DNA of 64,000 bases from Azospirillum halopraeferens DSM 3675. GTDB lineage: Bacteria; Pseudomonadota; Alphaproteobacteria; Azospirillales; Azospirillaceae. Below are positions 17,620-25,672 of the stretch, one piece after another; position 1 is the stretch's first letter, and each line of letters opens with the position of its first letter. A model generated the notes under the pieces. The model ran no database searches. It saw only the letters and a program-made list of their open reading frames with translations, and was not told the DNA's origin. Location of the stretch: NCBI RefSeq assembly GCF_000429625.1, contig NZ_AUCF01000001.1, positions 682,001 to 746,000 on the forward strand, written 5' to 3'. The position numbers and the translations under genes were made by a program.

Positions 17620-19866
17620 GTGTCCGGTCCGCTCGTCCGTCGCACCCCGTTCCGCCGCGTCGGTTTCGCGGCTCTCGCCCTCGCCTTAACCCTTGGCTTC
17701 GCCCTGACGGTTCCCGTGGCCCGGGCCGCGGCACCGGAGGGGCGTCCGCGCATCGGCCTGGTGCTCAGCGGCGGCGGCGCCCTCGGCGCCACCCACGTGG
17801 GCGTGCTGAAGGTGCTGGAGGAGCTGCGCATCCCCGTCGACGTGATCGCCGGCACCAGCATGGGCTCCATCGTCGGCGGCCTCTACGCCATGGGCCTGAC
17901 CGCCAACGAGCTGGAGTCGCTGGTCGCCACCATCGACTGGGCCGACGCCTTCGCCGACCGGCCGGAACGCGGCGACCGCTCGTTCCGCAGCAAGTCCGAG
18001 GATTACGGCTTCCTGCTCGACCTCAAGGTCGGGCTGAAGGACGGCGGCGTCCAGCTTCCGGCCGGGCTGATCCAGGGGCAGAAGCTGACGCTGATGCTGC
18101 GCGCCCTGACCCTGCGCACCCGCAACGTCACCGATTTCGACCAGTTGCCCATCCGGTACCGGGCCGTCGCCGCCGACCTGGAAACGGGCCGGGCGGTGGT
18201 GCTGGGCCGCGGCAACCTGGCCACGGCCATGCGCGCCAGCATGTCCGTGCCCGGCGTCTTCCCGCCCGTCGACCTGGACGGCAAGCTGCTGGTGGACGGC
18301 GGCGTGGCCAACAACCTGCCCGTCGACGTGGCCCGCGCCATGGGGGCCGACGTGCTGATCGTCGTCGACATCCCGTCCGTCCTGAAGAAGCGCAACGAGC
18401 TGACCTCCACCGTGGACATCGCCGGCCAGATGCTGACCGTGCTGATCCAGCAGAATTCCCTGCTCCAGCTCGCCAGCCTGGGACCGCGCGACATTCTGAT
18501 CCAGCCCGATCTCGGCACCATGGGGTCGAGCGATTTCGGCCGCATCATGGACGCCGTCGGCCCCGGCGAGGCGGCGGCGCGCAAGGTGGCCGACCGGCTG
18601 CGCGCCCTGACCATGACGCCCGAAGCCTACGCCGCCGACAAGACGGCGCGCGGGCGGGAGGAGGTGGAAACGCCGGTCATCCACTTCGTCGAGATCGTGA
18701 ACAAGACCGGCCTCAGCGACCGCCGCATCCGCAGCTTCATCCGGCAGAAGGTGGGTGAACCGCTGGACGTGGCGCAGGTGGAGCAGGACTTCACGCGCCT
18801 GTACGGCCTGGGCAACTTCGAGCAGATCGACTATGCCCTGGTCACCCGCGACGGGCGGGCCGGCATGGTGGTGACGGCCACGGAGAAATCGTGGGCCAAG
18901 GATTATCTGCGCGCCGGCCTGGCGCTGGAGCATGACCTGAGCGGTGACTCCAGCTACGTGCTGGGCCTGGGCATCAACTTCACCGCGCTCAACGCCTACG
19001 GGGCGGAGTGGCGCAACCAGGTGGCCTTCGGCTCCGAACAGCAGCTCCTGACCGAGTTCTACCAGCCGCTGCAACCCGAACCGGGGCTGTACCTCAGCGC
19101 GTCGGCCAGCTACACCCGCGACGACACCAAGACGTGGGTGGGCGGCGCGCCGGCGGCGGAGTACCGGATCACCCAGTACGGCGGCGCCGTCTTCCTCGGC
19201 CACGAGCTGGGGACCATCGGCGACCTCCGCCTCGGCTACACCTTCGGCGCCGGCGAGGTCGATCGCCGGATCGGCACGGCGGGACCCGATGATTTCGACT
19301 TCACCTACGGGCGCGCCGTCGCGAACCTCACCGTCGACACCGTGGACAACCTGGGCTTCCCGTCCCGCGGTCTGCTGGCCGTGGTGAACCTGGCGCACGC
19401 CGACCCGGCGCTGGGGGCCGACGAGCGCTACACCCGGATCGAGGCGGCGGCCAACCAGGCCATCAGCTTCGGGCGCAACCGCGTGCTGATCGGCGGGCGC
19501 GCCGGCACCGCGCTGGACGGCGACCTGCCGGTCTATCACCGCTTCTCGGTAGGCGGCCTGTTCAACGTGTCCGGCTATGCCCGTGACGAGATCTCCACGG
19601 CCAACCTGGCCATGGGACGGTTCACCGTCATGCGCGCGCTCAACGAGACCACGCCGCTGGCCTTCAACCTGCCGCTCTACGCCGGCCTGTCGGTGGAGGC
19701 GGCGGCGGTGGACGACGACGCCGACGGCGGCAATCTCGGCCGCTTCATCATCGGCGCCAGCCTGTTCGCCGCCGCGGACACGCCGCTGGGGCCGCTTTAC
19801 GTCGGGTACGGCCGCGCCGACGGCGGCCGTCAGGCCGCCTATCTCTACTTCGGCAAGATGTTCTGA
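17620..19866 (+). CDS. Patatin-like phospholipase fused to POTRA and Omp85-type beta-barrel
   Basis: A 748-residue outer-membrane protein with signal peptide, patatin domain, one POTRA-like segment and a C-terminal barrel ending YFGKMF, a typical C-terminal Phe. Patatin features: glycine loop LVLSGGGALGATHVGVLK, nucleophile in AGTSMGS, and the catalytic Asp in LLVDGGVANNLP. Architecture matches PlpD-type (type Vd) autotransporters. Start is GTG at 17620, giving a normal signal peptide ending VARAAAPEG. It follows mgtE by 123 bases. Likely a phospholipase at the cell surface. Confidence 0.9.
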   Translation: MSGPLVRRTPFRRVGFAALALALTLGFALTVPVARAAAPEGRPRIGLVLSGGGALGATHVGVLKVLEELRIPVDVIAGTSMGSIVGGLYAMGLTANELESLVATIDWADAFADRPERGDRSFRSKSEDYGFLLDLKVGLKDGGVQLPAGLIQGQKLTLMLRALTLRTRNVTDFDQLPIRYRAVAADLETGRAVVLGRGNLATAMRASMSVPGVFPPVDLDGKLLVDGGVANNLPVDVARAMGADVLIVVDIPSVLKKRNELTSTVDIAGQMLTVLIQQNSLLQLASLGPRDILIQPDLGTMGSSDFGRIMDAVGPGEAAARKVADRLRALTMTPEAYAADKTARGREEVETPVIHFVEIVNKTGLSDRRIRSFIRQKVGEPLDVAQVEQDFTRLYGLGNFEQIDYALVTRDGRAGMVVTATEKSWAKDYLRAGLALEHDLSGDSSYVLGLGINFTALNAYGAEWRNQVAFGSEQQLLTEFYQPLQPEPGLYLSASASYTRDDTKTWVGGAPAAEYRITQYGGAVFLGHELGTIGDLRLGYTFGAGEVDRRIGTAGPDDFDFTYGRAVANLTVDTVDNLGFPSRGLLAVVNLAHADPALGADERYTRIEAAANQAISFGRNRVLIGGRAGTALDGDLPVYHRFSVGGLFNVSGYARDEISTANLAMGRFTVMRALNETTPLAFNLPLYAGLSVEAAAVDDDADGGNLGRFIIGASLFAAADTPLGPLYVGYGRADGGRQAAYLYFGKMF

Positions 19867-19869
19867 CGA

Positions 19870-20196
19870 TTACCAGGGACGCGGCGGCCCCCAGCCCCAG
19901 CCGCGCGGCGGCGGTGGCGGCGGGCCGTGGCGGCGCGGCCGGTCGAGCACCATGGGGCCGTGCGGGCCGGGTACCAGATAGCCCAGCGGACGGCCGTAGC
20001 GGTCGCGGACCACCGGCGGCGGCCCGTACAGGTGCCGGCTTCGGTGATCGAACCCGAAGTGCGGCGGCGGCCCGCCGCGGCCCCGCCCGTCCGACCAATC
20101 GTAGCGGAAGGAGAAGCCGTCGGCGCGAGCCGGCGCCGACACGGCCACCATGGCCGCGACGCCCGCGGCAAGGCCGAGAATCCGCAACAGGGTCAT
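19870..20196 (-). CDS. Small secreted Gly/Pro/His-rich protein
   Basis: A 108-residue protein. Residues 1-25 are a signal peptide ending APARADG. The mature part has FSFRYDWSDGRGRGG, repeated basic/aromatic segments (HRSRHLYGPPPVVRDRYGRPLGYL) and a Pro-run near the end. No known domain; the DRYGRPLGY segment resembles small RcnB-like or YMGG-type exported proteins only weakly. Converges with the patatin gene after 3 bases. Confidence 0.6.
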   Translation of the reverse strand: MTLLRILGLAAGVAAMVAVSAPARADGFSFRYDWSDGRGRGGPPPHFGFDHRSRHLYGPPPVVRDRYGRPLGYLVPGPHGPMVLDRPRRHGPPPPPPRGWGWGPPRPW

Positions 20197-20301
20197 GGGT
20201 GATCCGGGCGCCCGCGCGCCGCCTCCGCCGGTGGGACTGCCGGTATGAACGGTGGCGCGGCGCGGATTATTCCGGACGCGGGATCACCGGGATCACCGGG
20301 A

Positions 20302-20904
20302 TCACACCCGCTCGGCCACCCCGATGGCGGCGCGCGTGCCGGCGCGGATGGCGGCGGACAGCAGCGGATAGGCCGGCGCCTGCTCGGCCCCGTGGGCCAG
20401 GCCGAGGTCCCGATGCTCCACCTCCTCCGCCTGGAAGCGGGTGATGGAGTCCTTCAGCTCCTGCTCCTCCGGCCCCAGCCGTTCGAGCTGGGCGGCGTAG
20501 TGGCCGTCGATGACCTCCTCCACCGCGACGGTGCAGGCCATGGCGGCACGCTCCCCCAGCAGCGCGGTGCCGGCCCCCAGCAGGAACCCGGCTACGTGCC
20601 AGAACGGTTGCAGCAGCGTCGGCCGCACCCGGCGGCGGACGATCTGCTCCTCGAAATAGCGCAGGTGCTCCAGCTCCTGCGCGGCCATGTGGCGGAGCAT
20701 GCGGCCATGGCGGCCCCGCCCCATGACGGCGATCTGCCCCTCGTAGATGCGCTTGGCGCCGTATTCGCCGGCGTGGTCGACGCGGCAGACGCGGGCAAGG
20801 TACTCCTGCGGCGTCGGGTCGCCGGGCAGGCGGCCGCGGCGGCGGGCGGGGGCCGGCGCGGCATCGGGCGCGGTGGCGGGACGCTCGTCGAGGATGGCGG
20901 TCAT
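20302..20904 (-). CDS. coq7: Demethoxyubiquinone hydroxylase family protein (Coq7)
   Basis: A 200-residue ferritin-like diiron monooxygenase for the hydroxylation of demethoxyubiquinone in ubiquinone biosynthesis. Diiron ligands are visible: Glu in DHAGEYGAKRIYEGQ, ExxH in QELEHLRYFEEQ, Glu in VAVEEVIDGHY and ExxH in QAEEVEHRDLGL. Residues 1-30 are a Pro/Ala-rich low-complexity extension. The ATG at 20904 overlaps the TGA of dsbB (ATGA), so the two are translationally coupled. Confidence 0.93.
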   Translation of the reverse strand: MTAILDERPATAPDAAPAPARRRGRLPGDPTPQEYLARVCRVDHAGEYGAKRIYEGQIAVMGRGRHGRMLRHMAAQELEHLRYFEEQIVRRRVRPTLLQPFWHVAGFLLGAGTALLGERAAMACTVAVEEVIDGHYAAQLERLGPEEQELKDSITRFQAEEVEHRDLGLAHGAEQAPAYPLLSAAIRAGTRAAIGVAERV

Positions 20905-21410
20905 TCCGGGCTCCGGGTGTAGGCGATGCGCGCGGCGACGAACGCGAAGGCCGCCAGCGCCAGCGAGATCACGACGTTGTATCCGGCCATGGAGATGCCG
21001 AACAGGGACCAGGGCACCTCGTCGCAGCGCACGACGGGGGCCGCCATCACCAGGGCGCGCATCGCTTCCAGGGAATCGGCCGTGCCGGTCGCGCCGCATC
21101 CCGACGTGCCGGCCCACCAGTGCTGTTCGACCCCCACGTGATAGGCGGCGATCCCCGCGTTGGCCAGCAGGGCCAGGCCGCTGGCCACCAGCATGGCGTC
21201 GCCGACGCCGCGCCAGCGGCGGAACGCCAGCGCCAGCCCGGCAAAGACCAGCACCGCCACGTACGGCCAGCGCTGCCAGATGCACAGCACGCACGGCTGG
21301 TAACCGAAGCCGTACTGGAAGACCAACGCCGCGGCCAGCACGCCGGCGCTGGTGAGGGCCAGCAGCAGCGCGGGGTACCGCGGATCGAGGAGGTAGGGGC
21401 GCAGCGTCAT
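20901..21410 (-). CDS. dsbB: Disulfide bond formation protein DsbB family
   Basis: A 169-residue inner-membrane protein with four predicted spans. It transfers electrons from DsbA to quinone. Seen: the first redox pair in YQPCVLCIWQRWPY and the second periplasmic pair, Cys in TSGCGAT and Cys in VVRCDEVPW. Coupling with coq7 (quinone synthesis) fits its quinone dependence. The ATG at 21410 is chosen since MTLRPYLLDPRYPALLLAL gives a normal N-terminus. Divergent from the patatin gene at 21521, leaving a 110-base shared promoter region. Confidence 0.9.
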   Translation of the reverse strand: MTLRPYLLDPRYPALLLALTSAGVLAAALVFQYGFGYQPCVLCIWQRWPYVAVLVFAGLALAFRRWRGVGDAMLVASGLALLANAGIAAYHVGVEQHWWAGTSGCGATGTADSLEAMRALVMAAPVVRCDEVPWSLFGISMAGYNVVISLALAAFAFVAARIAYTRSPE

Positions 21411-21520
21411 GATCCCCCTGATATACCCCTCCCCGGCACCCGTTGCCAGCGCACAGCGGAACGAAACGCCGTCTGCGCGGTTGGAAAGCCCGGTCACGGG
21501 CACCCGGATCGGAGGACGGC

Positions 21521-22600
21521 ATGGCTGCCGCAGCAAACCCACTGACCATCAACCTGGCGCTGCAAGGCGGCGGCGCCCACGGCGCCTTCACCTGGGGCGT
21601 GCTGGACCGGCTGCTGGAGGAACCGGGGCTGGCGGTCGAAGGCATCAGCGGCACCAGCGCCGGCGCCATGAACGCGGCGGTGCTGGCACAGGGCTATGCG
21701 CGGGGCGGTCCGGACGGCGCGCGGGCGGCGCTGGACCGCTTCTGGACGCGCATCGGCGACCATGCGGTGATCAGCCCGATCCGCCGCACCTGGATCGACC
21801 GGCTGCTGGGGCGCTGGAACGTCGACGCCTCCCCCACCGCCCTGATGTTCGACCTGATGGTGCGCCTCGTCTCGCCCTATCAGGCCAACCCGCTGGGCCT
21901 GTCGCCGCTGCGCGGTGTTCTGGAGGAGACCATCGACTTCAGTGCCCTGGCCGCACCGGGGGCGCCCAAGCTGTTCGTGTCCACCACCAACGCCCGGACG
22001 GGGGAACTGCACGTCTTTGCCGGGGCGGCGGTGACGGCGGACGTGCTGCTGGCCTCCGCCTGCCTGCCGTTCCTGTTTCACGCGGTGGAGATCGGCGGCG
22101 ACCCCCACTGGGACGGCGGCTACACCGCCAACCCGGCTCTGGCGCCCCTGATCCGCGACTGCACCAGCCCCGACATGGTGGTGGTGAAGGTCAACCCGGT
22201 GCGCCGCGACGGCACCCCCCGCACCGCGGCGGAGATCATGAACCGGGTCAACGAGGTCAGCTTCAACGCCGCGATCCTTCAGGAAATGCGGACCATCGAG
22301 GCCATGCAGTCGCTTCTCGACGACGCCGACGTGGCGGGGAACCCGACCCTTGCCCGCATCCGGGCGGCGCGCATCCACGTCGTCGCGGCGGACGAGGAGC
22401 TGGCGGACATGGGCGTGGCCAGCAAGATGAACCCGGAACCGGACTTCCTGCACCATCTGAAGGCGCTGGGACGGGCGCGGGCCGACGGCTGGCTGCGCGA
22501 GACGCGCGGCGCGCTGGGCCGGCGCTCCACCGCCGGCTCCGGCAGCGACTATGTCGGCGCCTGCGGCGGCCGGCCGGCGCCGCGGCGGCGGACCGCCTGA
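21521..22600 (+). CDS. Patatin-like phospholipase family protein (cytosolic)
   Basis: A 359-residue patatin without signal peptide. Seen: glycine loop LALQGGGAHGAFTWGVLDRL, nucleophile in ISGTSAGAMNAAV, and catalytic Asp in WDGGYTANPAL. The ribosome site GGAGGA at 21511-21516 fixes the ATG at 21521. It precedes the second mgtE by 19 bases and is probably co-transcribed with it. Lipid acyl hydrolase activity is expected; the bacterial family also includes regulators of membrane lipid turnover. Confidence 0.9.
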   Translation: MAAAANPLTINLALQGGGAHGAFTWGVLDRLLEEPGLAVEGISGTSAGAMNAAVLAQGYARGGPDGARAALDRFWTRIGDHAVISPIRRTWIDRLLGRWNVDASPTALMFDLMVRLVSPYQANPLGLSPLRGVLEETIDFSALAAPGAPKLFVSTTNARTGELHVFAGAAVTADVLLASACLPFLFHAVEIGGDPHWDGGYTANPALAPLIRDCTSPDMVVVKVNPVRRDGTPRTAAEIMNRVNEVSFNAAILQEMRTIEAMQSLLDDADVAGNPTLARIRAARIHVVAADEELADMGVASKMNPEPDFLHHLKALGRARADGWLRETRGALGRRSTAGSGSDYVGACGGRPAPRRRTA

Positions 22601-22619
22601 CCGGCCCCGGAACACCGCG

Positions 22620-24041
22620 ATGCCGGACCTTCCCGTGCCCGCCCCGGACCCGGTCGCTCCATCGGTCGCGGGGGACGCCGCCGAGGTCGAGCGGCTGCGC
22701 CGCTCGGTCCGCGACCGGCTGAAGGACGGTGCGCCGGACGCCATCGCCGCCCTGTTCATCCGGCGGCACCCGGCGGACACCGCCCTGGTCCTGGACAGGC
22801 TGACGACGGACGAGACCTGCGCGGTGCTGCGCGCCCTGCCGCCGGCGCTGCGCAGCGCCGTGTTCGGGTACTTCACCGACGCCTGCCAGGGGGATCTGGC
22901 CCGCTGCCTGGCCCGGCGGGAGTTCGCCGACCTGGTTAGCCGCATGTCCGCCGACGAGCGCGCCGACCTGTACAACCGCCTGACCGAGGAGCAGCAGCGC
23001 ACCCTGCTGCCGGCGCTGGCCCAGGCGGAGCGGGAGGACATCCGGCGTCTGGCCGGTTACCGCCGCGGCACCGCCGGCGCGGTGATGACCTCGGAATACG
23101 CCACCCTCACCCCCGGCGTGACCGCGCGCGACGCGATCGAACAGCTCCGCCGTGAGGCTCCGGACAAGGAGACGATCTACGACGCCTATGTCATCGACGA
23201 GGACCGGCGGCTGCTGGGCGTGGTCAGCCTGCGCGACCTCATCATGGCCGAGGCGGAGGCGCGGGTGGCCGATTTCATGGTCGGCAACCCCATCGCCGCC
23301 CCGGTCGACACCCGGTCGGAGGAGATCGCCGCCCGCATCGCCCGCTACGACCTGCATTCGCTGCCCATCATCGACGGCGACGGACGACTGGTCGGCATCG
23401 TCACCCAGGACGACGCCATGGACGTGGTGGAGCAAGAGGCGACGGAGGACTTCCACCGCTCCGCCACCGTCCTGCCCCTGGACGGCAGCGTGCGCCATGC
23501 CCGCCTGCATCATCTCTACCGCAAGCGGGTGTCGTGGCTGGTGCTGCTGGTGTTCGGCAACCTGCTGTCGGGGGCCGGCATCGCCCTGTTCGAGGACACC
23601 ATCGCCGCCCACATCACGCTGGTGTTCTTCCTGCCCCTGCTGATCGCCAGCGGTGGCAATGCCGGTGCCCAGGCGTCCACCCTGATGGTCCGGGCCATCG
23701 CCACGGGCGACGTGCGCATGTCCGACTGGAGCCGCATGCTGGGGCGCGAGATCGTCGTGGCCACGGCGCTGGGGGTGACCATGGCGCTGACCGTCTCGCT
23801 GATCGGGGTGGCGCGCGGCGGCGTCGCCATCGCCGGCGTGGTGGCGGCCACCATGGTGCTGGTGGTGCTGGCCGGCAGCCTGATCGGCCTGTCCCTGCCC
23901 TTCATCCTGAACCGGCTGAAGCTGGACCCGGCGACCGCCAGCGGCCCGCTGGTCACCTCCATCGCCGACGTGATCGGCGTCGTCACCTATTTCGCCATCG
24001 CCACCGCGGTGCTGCCGCTGGGCACGGGCGCCGGCGGCTGA
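22620..24041 (+). CDS. mgtE: Magnesium transporter MgtE, second paralogue
   Basis: A 473-residue MgtE with MgtE_N (to about residue 140), two CBS domains (about 140-265) and a five-helix membrane domain with LLIASGGNAGAQASTLMVRAIA. It is strongly similar along its whole length to the copy at 16081, down to shared stretches such as ALAQAEREDIRRLAGY and VFGYF, so it is a paralogue from a fairly old duplication. The first residues MPDLPVPAPDPVAPS are unique. ATG at 22620 lacks a strong ribosome site, fitting coupling with the patatin gene. Confidence 0.93.
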   Translation: MPDLPVPAPDPVAPSVAGDAAEVERLRRSVRDRLKDGAPDAIAALFIRRHPADTALVLDRLTTDETCAVLRALPPALRSAVFGYFTDACQGDLARCLARREFADLVSRMSADERADLYNRLTEEQQRTLLPALAQAEREDIRRLAGYRRGTAGAVMTSEYATLTPGVTARDAIEQLRREAPDKETIYDAYVIDEDRRLLGVVSLRDLIMAEAEARVADFMVGNPIAAPVDTRSEEIAARIARYDLHSLPIIDGDGRLVGIVTQDDAMDVVEQEATEDFHRSATVLPLDGSVRHARLHHLYRKRVSWLVLLVFGNLLSGAGIALFEDTIAAHITLVFFLPLLIASGGNAGAQASTLMVRAIATGDVRMSDWSRMLGREIVVATALGVTMALTVSLIGVARGGVAIAGVVAATMVLVVLAGSLIGLSLPFILNRLKLDPATASGPLVTSIADVIGVVTYFAIATAVLPLGTGAGG

Positions 24042-24071
24042 AGCGGCTTGCCGCCCGGGGACGGCGTGGCA

Positions 24072-24698
24072 TCAGCCGTACAGGTCGTGCCGAACCGCGT
24101 GCGTGTAATGCGCGTCGATGGCCGCGGCAGCGGCCTCGTTCTGCCTTGTCATGGCGGTGAGCATCTGTCCGGGGGTCGGCAGGGCGCCGCGCTCGATCCG
24201 CGATTCCGGGGCCCACAGCTTCGCCCTGTTCAGGGCCTTGCCGCAGTGGAACAGCACCTCATCCACGGTCACGACGATCGCCGTTTTGGGAACTTTCGCG
24301 CCCTCGGCAAGGTCGGCGCGAAGGGCCGGATCGTCGGTGACCCGGCCGCGGCCGTTGATCCGCATGAAGACCTCCAGGCCGGGAAACAGGAACAGCATTC
24401 CCACCCGGTCGTCCTCCGTCAGGTTGCGCATGGACTCGATCCGGTTGTTTCCCGGCCAGTCGGCAAAGGCGACGGTCTTGGGATCGAACATCCTGACGAA
24501 CCCCGGCGGGCCACCGCGCGGGGACGCGTCCAGCCCGGACTCGCGGCCGGTGGCCAGGCAGAAGAAGGTCGCCCTGGCCAGATAGTCGGCATGGAACCCG
24601 ATGAGTTCGTGCATGACCGCCTTCCGGATGTGCTCCGCGGGGGGATCATAGAGCCGGTCGAGGTCCGGTGCCGGCGTCGGGTGATTCTGTTGGGTCAT
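24072..24698 (-). CDS. PPOX-type FMN-binding flavoprotein (pyridoxamine oxidase-like)
   Basis: A 208-residue split-barrel flavoprotein. Seen: YLARATFFCLATGRESGLDASPRGGPPGFV, DPKTVAFADWPGNNRIESMRNL and GMLFLFPG, the usual order of the MSMEG_1061-like group. These proteins bind FMN or F420 and reduce small molecules; substrate unknown. It is divergent from the AraC-type gene at 24783 with an 84-base gap, so that regulator probably controls it. Confidence 0.85.
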   Translation of the reverse strand: MTQQNHPTPAPDLDRLYDPPAEHIRKAVMHELIGFHADYLARATFFCLATGRESGLDASPRGGPPGFVRMFDPKTVAFADWPGNNRIESMRNLTEDDRVGMLFLFPGLEVFMRINGRGRVTDDPALRADLAEGAKVPKTAIVVTVDEVLFHCGKALNRAKLWAPESRIERGALPTPGQMLTAMTRQNEAAAAAIDAHYTHAVRHDLYG

Positions 24699-24723
24699 TG
24701 GCGTGCTCCTGTTCTCCGCACTC

Positions 24724-24748
24724 TAGCGGAAGGCGCAAGGCGCCGCTA
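24724..24748. promoter_or_regulatory. Dyad in divergent promoter region
   Basis: TAGCGG at 24724-24729 is mirrored by CCGCTA at 24743-24748, centred between the flavoprotein gene and the AraC-type regulator gene. It may be an operator, but with arms of only 6 bp this is a weak call. Confidence 0.3.
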
Positions 24749-24782
24749 AGCTATAGGAGCCAATCAATAGCGAGTTTACGCC

Positions 24783-25604
24783 ATGTCCGGGGACAAGTTC
24801 GCCCTCGCCGCCGGCGATTCACGCGAACCGATCATCATCGCGATCTACCAGGCGCGAGCGGAGTATGGCGAACCGGGGATGCACAGCCACCCGCGCGGCC
24901 AGCTTTCCGGTCTGCGCCGCGGGGTGATCACCGTGGGCACCGGGACGCGCACCTGGGTGGTTCCCGCCGACCACGCGGTCTGGCTTCCTCCCCACCAGCC
25001 GCACCATGGCTACACCCATGGGGAGGTGGAGGGGTGGAGCTGCTACATCGCGGAGTCCGCCTGCGGGACGCTTCCGGACCGGCCCTGCATCATCAAGGTG
25101 TCGGGGCTGTTGCGGGAGGCCGTGATCCGGGCCTCCGGCTGGCAGGGACGGGAGATGGACGCGGCGCAATGGCGCCTCGCCATGGTGCTCCTTGATGAAC
25201 TCAGGGCCGCCCCCGTCGAGCCCTTCAACCTGCCGATGCCGGCCGATCCGCGCCTTGCCCGGATCGCCCGCGCGCTGCTCGACGACCCGGGGGACCGGCG
25301 CAGCATGGACGCGTGGGCGGCGTGGGCGGGCGTGTCCGAGCGTACGCTGAGCCGCCGCTTCGTGGTCGAGACCGGCTACAGCTACACCGTGTGGCGGCAG
25401 CGGGCCCGGCTGATGCGCGCGCTGGAGATGCTGGCCGAGGGAACACCGGTGACCACCGTCGCCCTGGACCTGGGCTATGACAGCGTCAGCGCCTTCATCG
25501 CCGTGTTCAAGCGGATTCTGGGCGTCACACCGTCGGCCTATTTCAGCAGCAACGCCCGGCCGGACCCGCCCGGAGCGGCTTTCGGCCGACGTCCCTTGTC
25601 ATGA
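24783..25604 (+). CDS. AraC family transcriptional regulator
   Basis: A 273-residue protein. N-terminal cupin sensor with MHSHPRGQL and a QPHHGYTHGEVEGW segment whose His residues could bind a ligand; C-terminal double helix-turn-helix from about residue 160: MDAWAAWAGVSERTLSRRF and TTVALDLGYDSVSAFIAVFKRILGVTPSAYF. No membrane segment. Divergent orientation to the flavoprotein gene suggests it regulates that gene and itself. Confidence 0.92.
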   Translation: MSGDKFALAAGDSREPIIIAIYQARAEYGEPGMHSHPRGQLSGLRRGVITVGTGTRTWVVPADHAVWLPPHQPHHGYTHGEVEGWSCYIAESACGTLPDRPCIIKVSGLLREAVIRASGWQGREMDAAQWRLAMVLLDELRAAPVEPFNLPMPADPRLARIARALLDDPGDRRSMDAWAAWAGVSERTLSRRFVVETGYSYTVWRQRARLMRALEMLAEGTPVTTVALDLGYDSVSAFIAVFKRILGVTPSAYFSSNARPDPPGAAFGRRPLS

Positions 25605-25611
25605 TCATCAG

Positions 25612-25672
25612 ACCGATCCGCCGGGTTTGACGGCCGGGACGACATGGAGGTCGTCATCGTTCGGCCGGATCA
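25612..25672 (-). repeat. Stop-codon-linked palindromic repeat, copy B (diverged)
   Basis: On the minus strand it begins TGATCCGGCCG, with TGA being the stop codon of the gamma-glutamyltransferase gene. It aligns with copy A through the CGGCCGTnAAACCCGGC segment but its large palindrome has decayed to partly paired arms around TCGTC/GACGA. The GATCAATGCC part is not recognisable. Confidence 0.65.
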
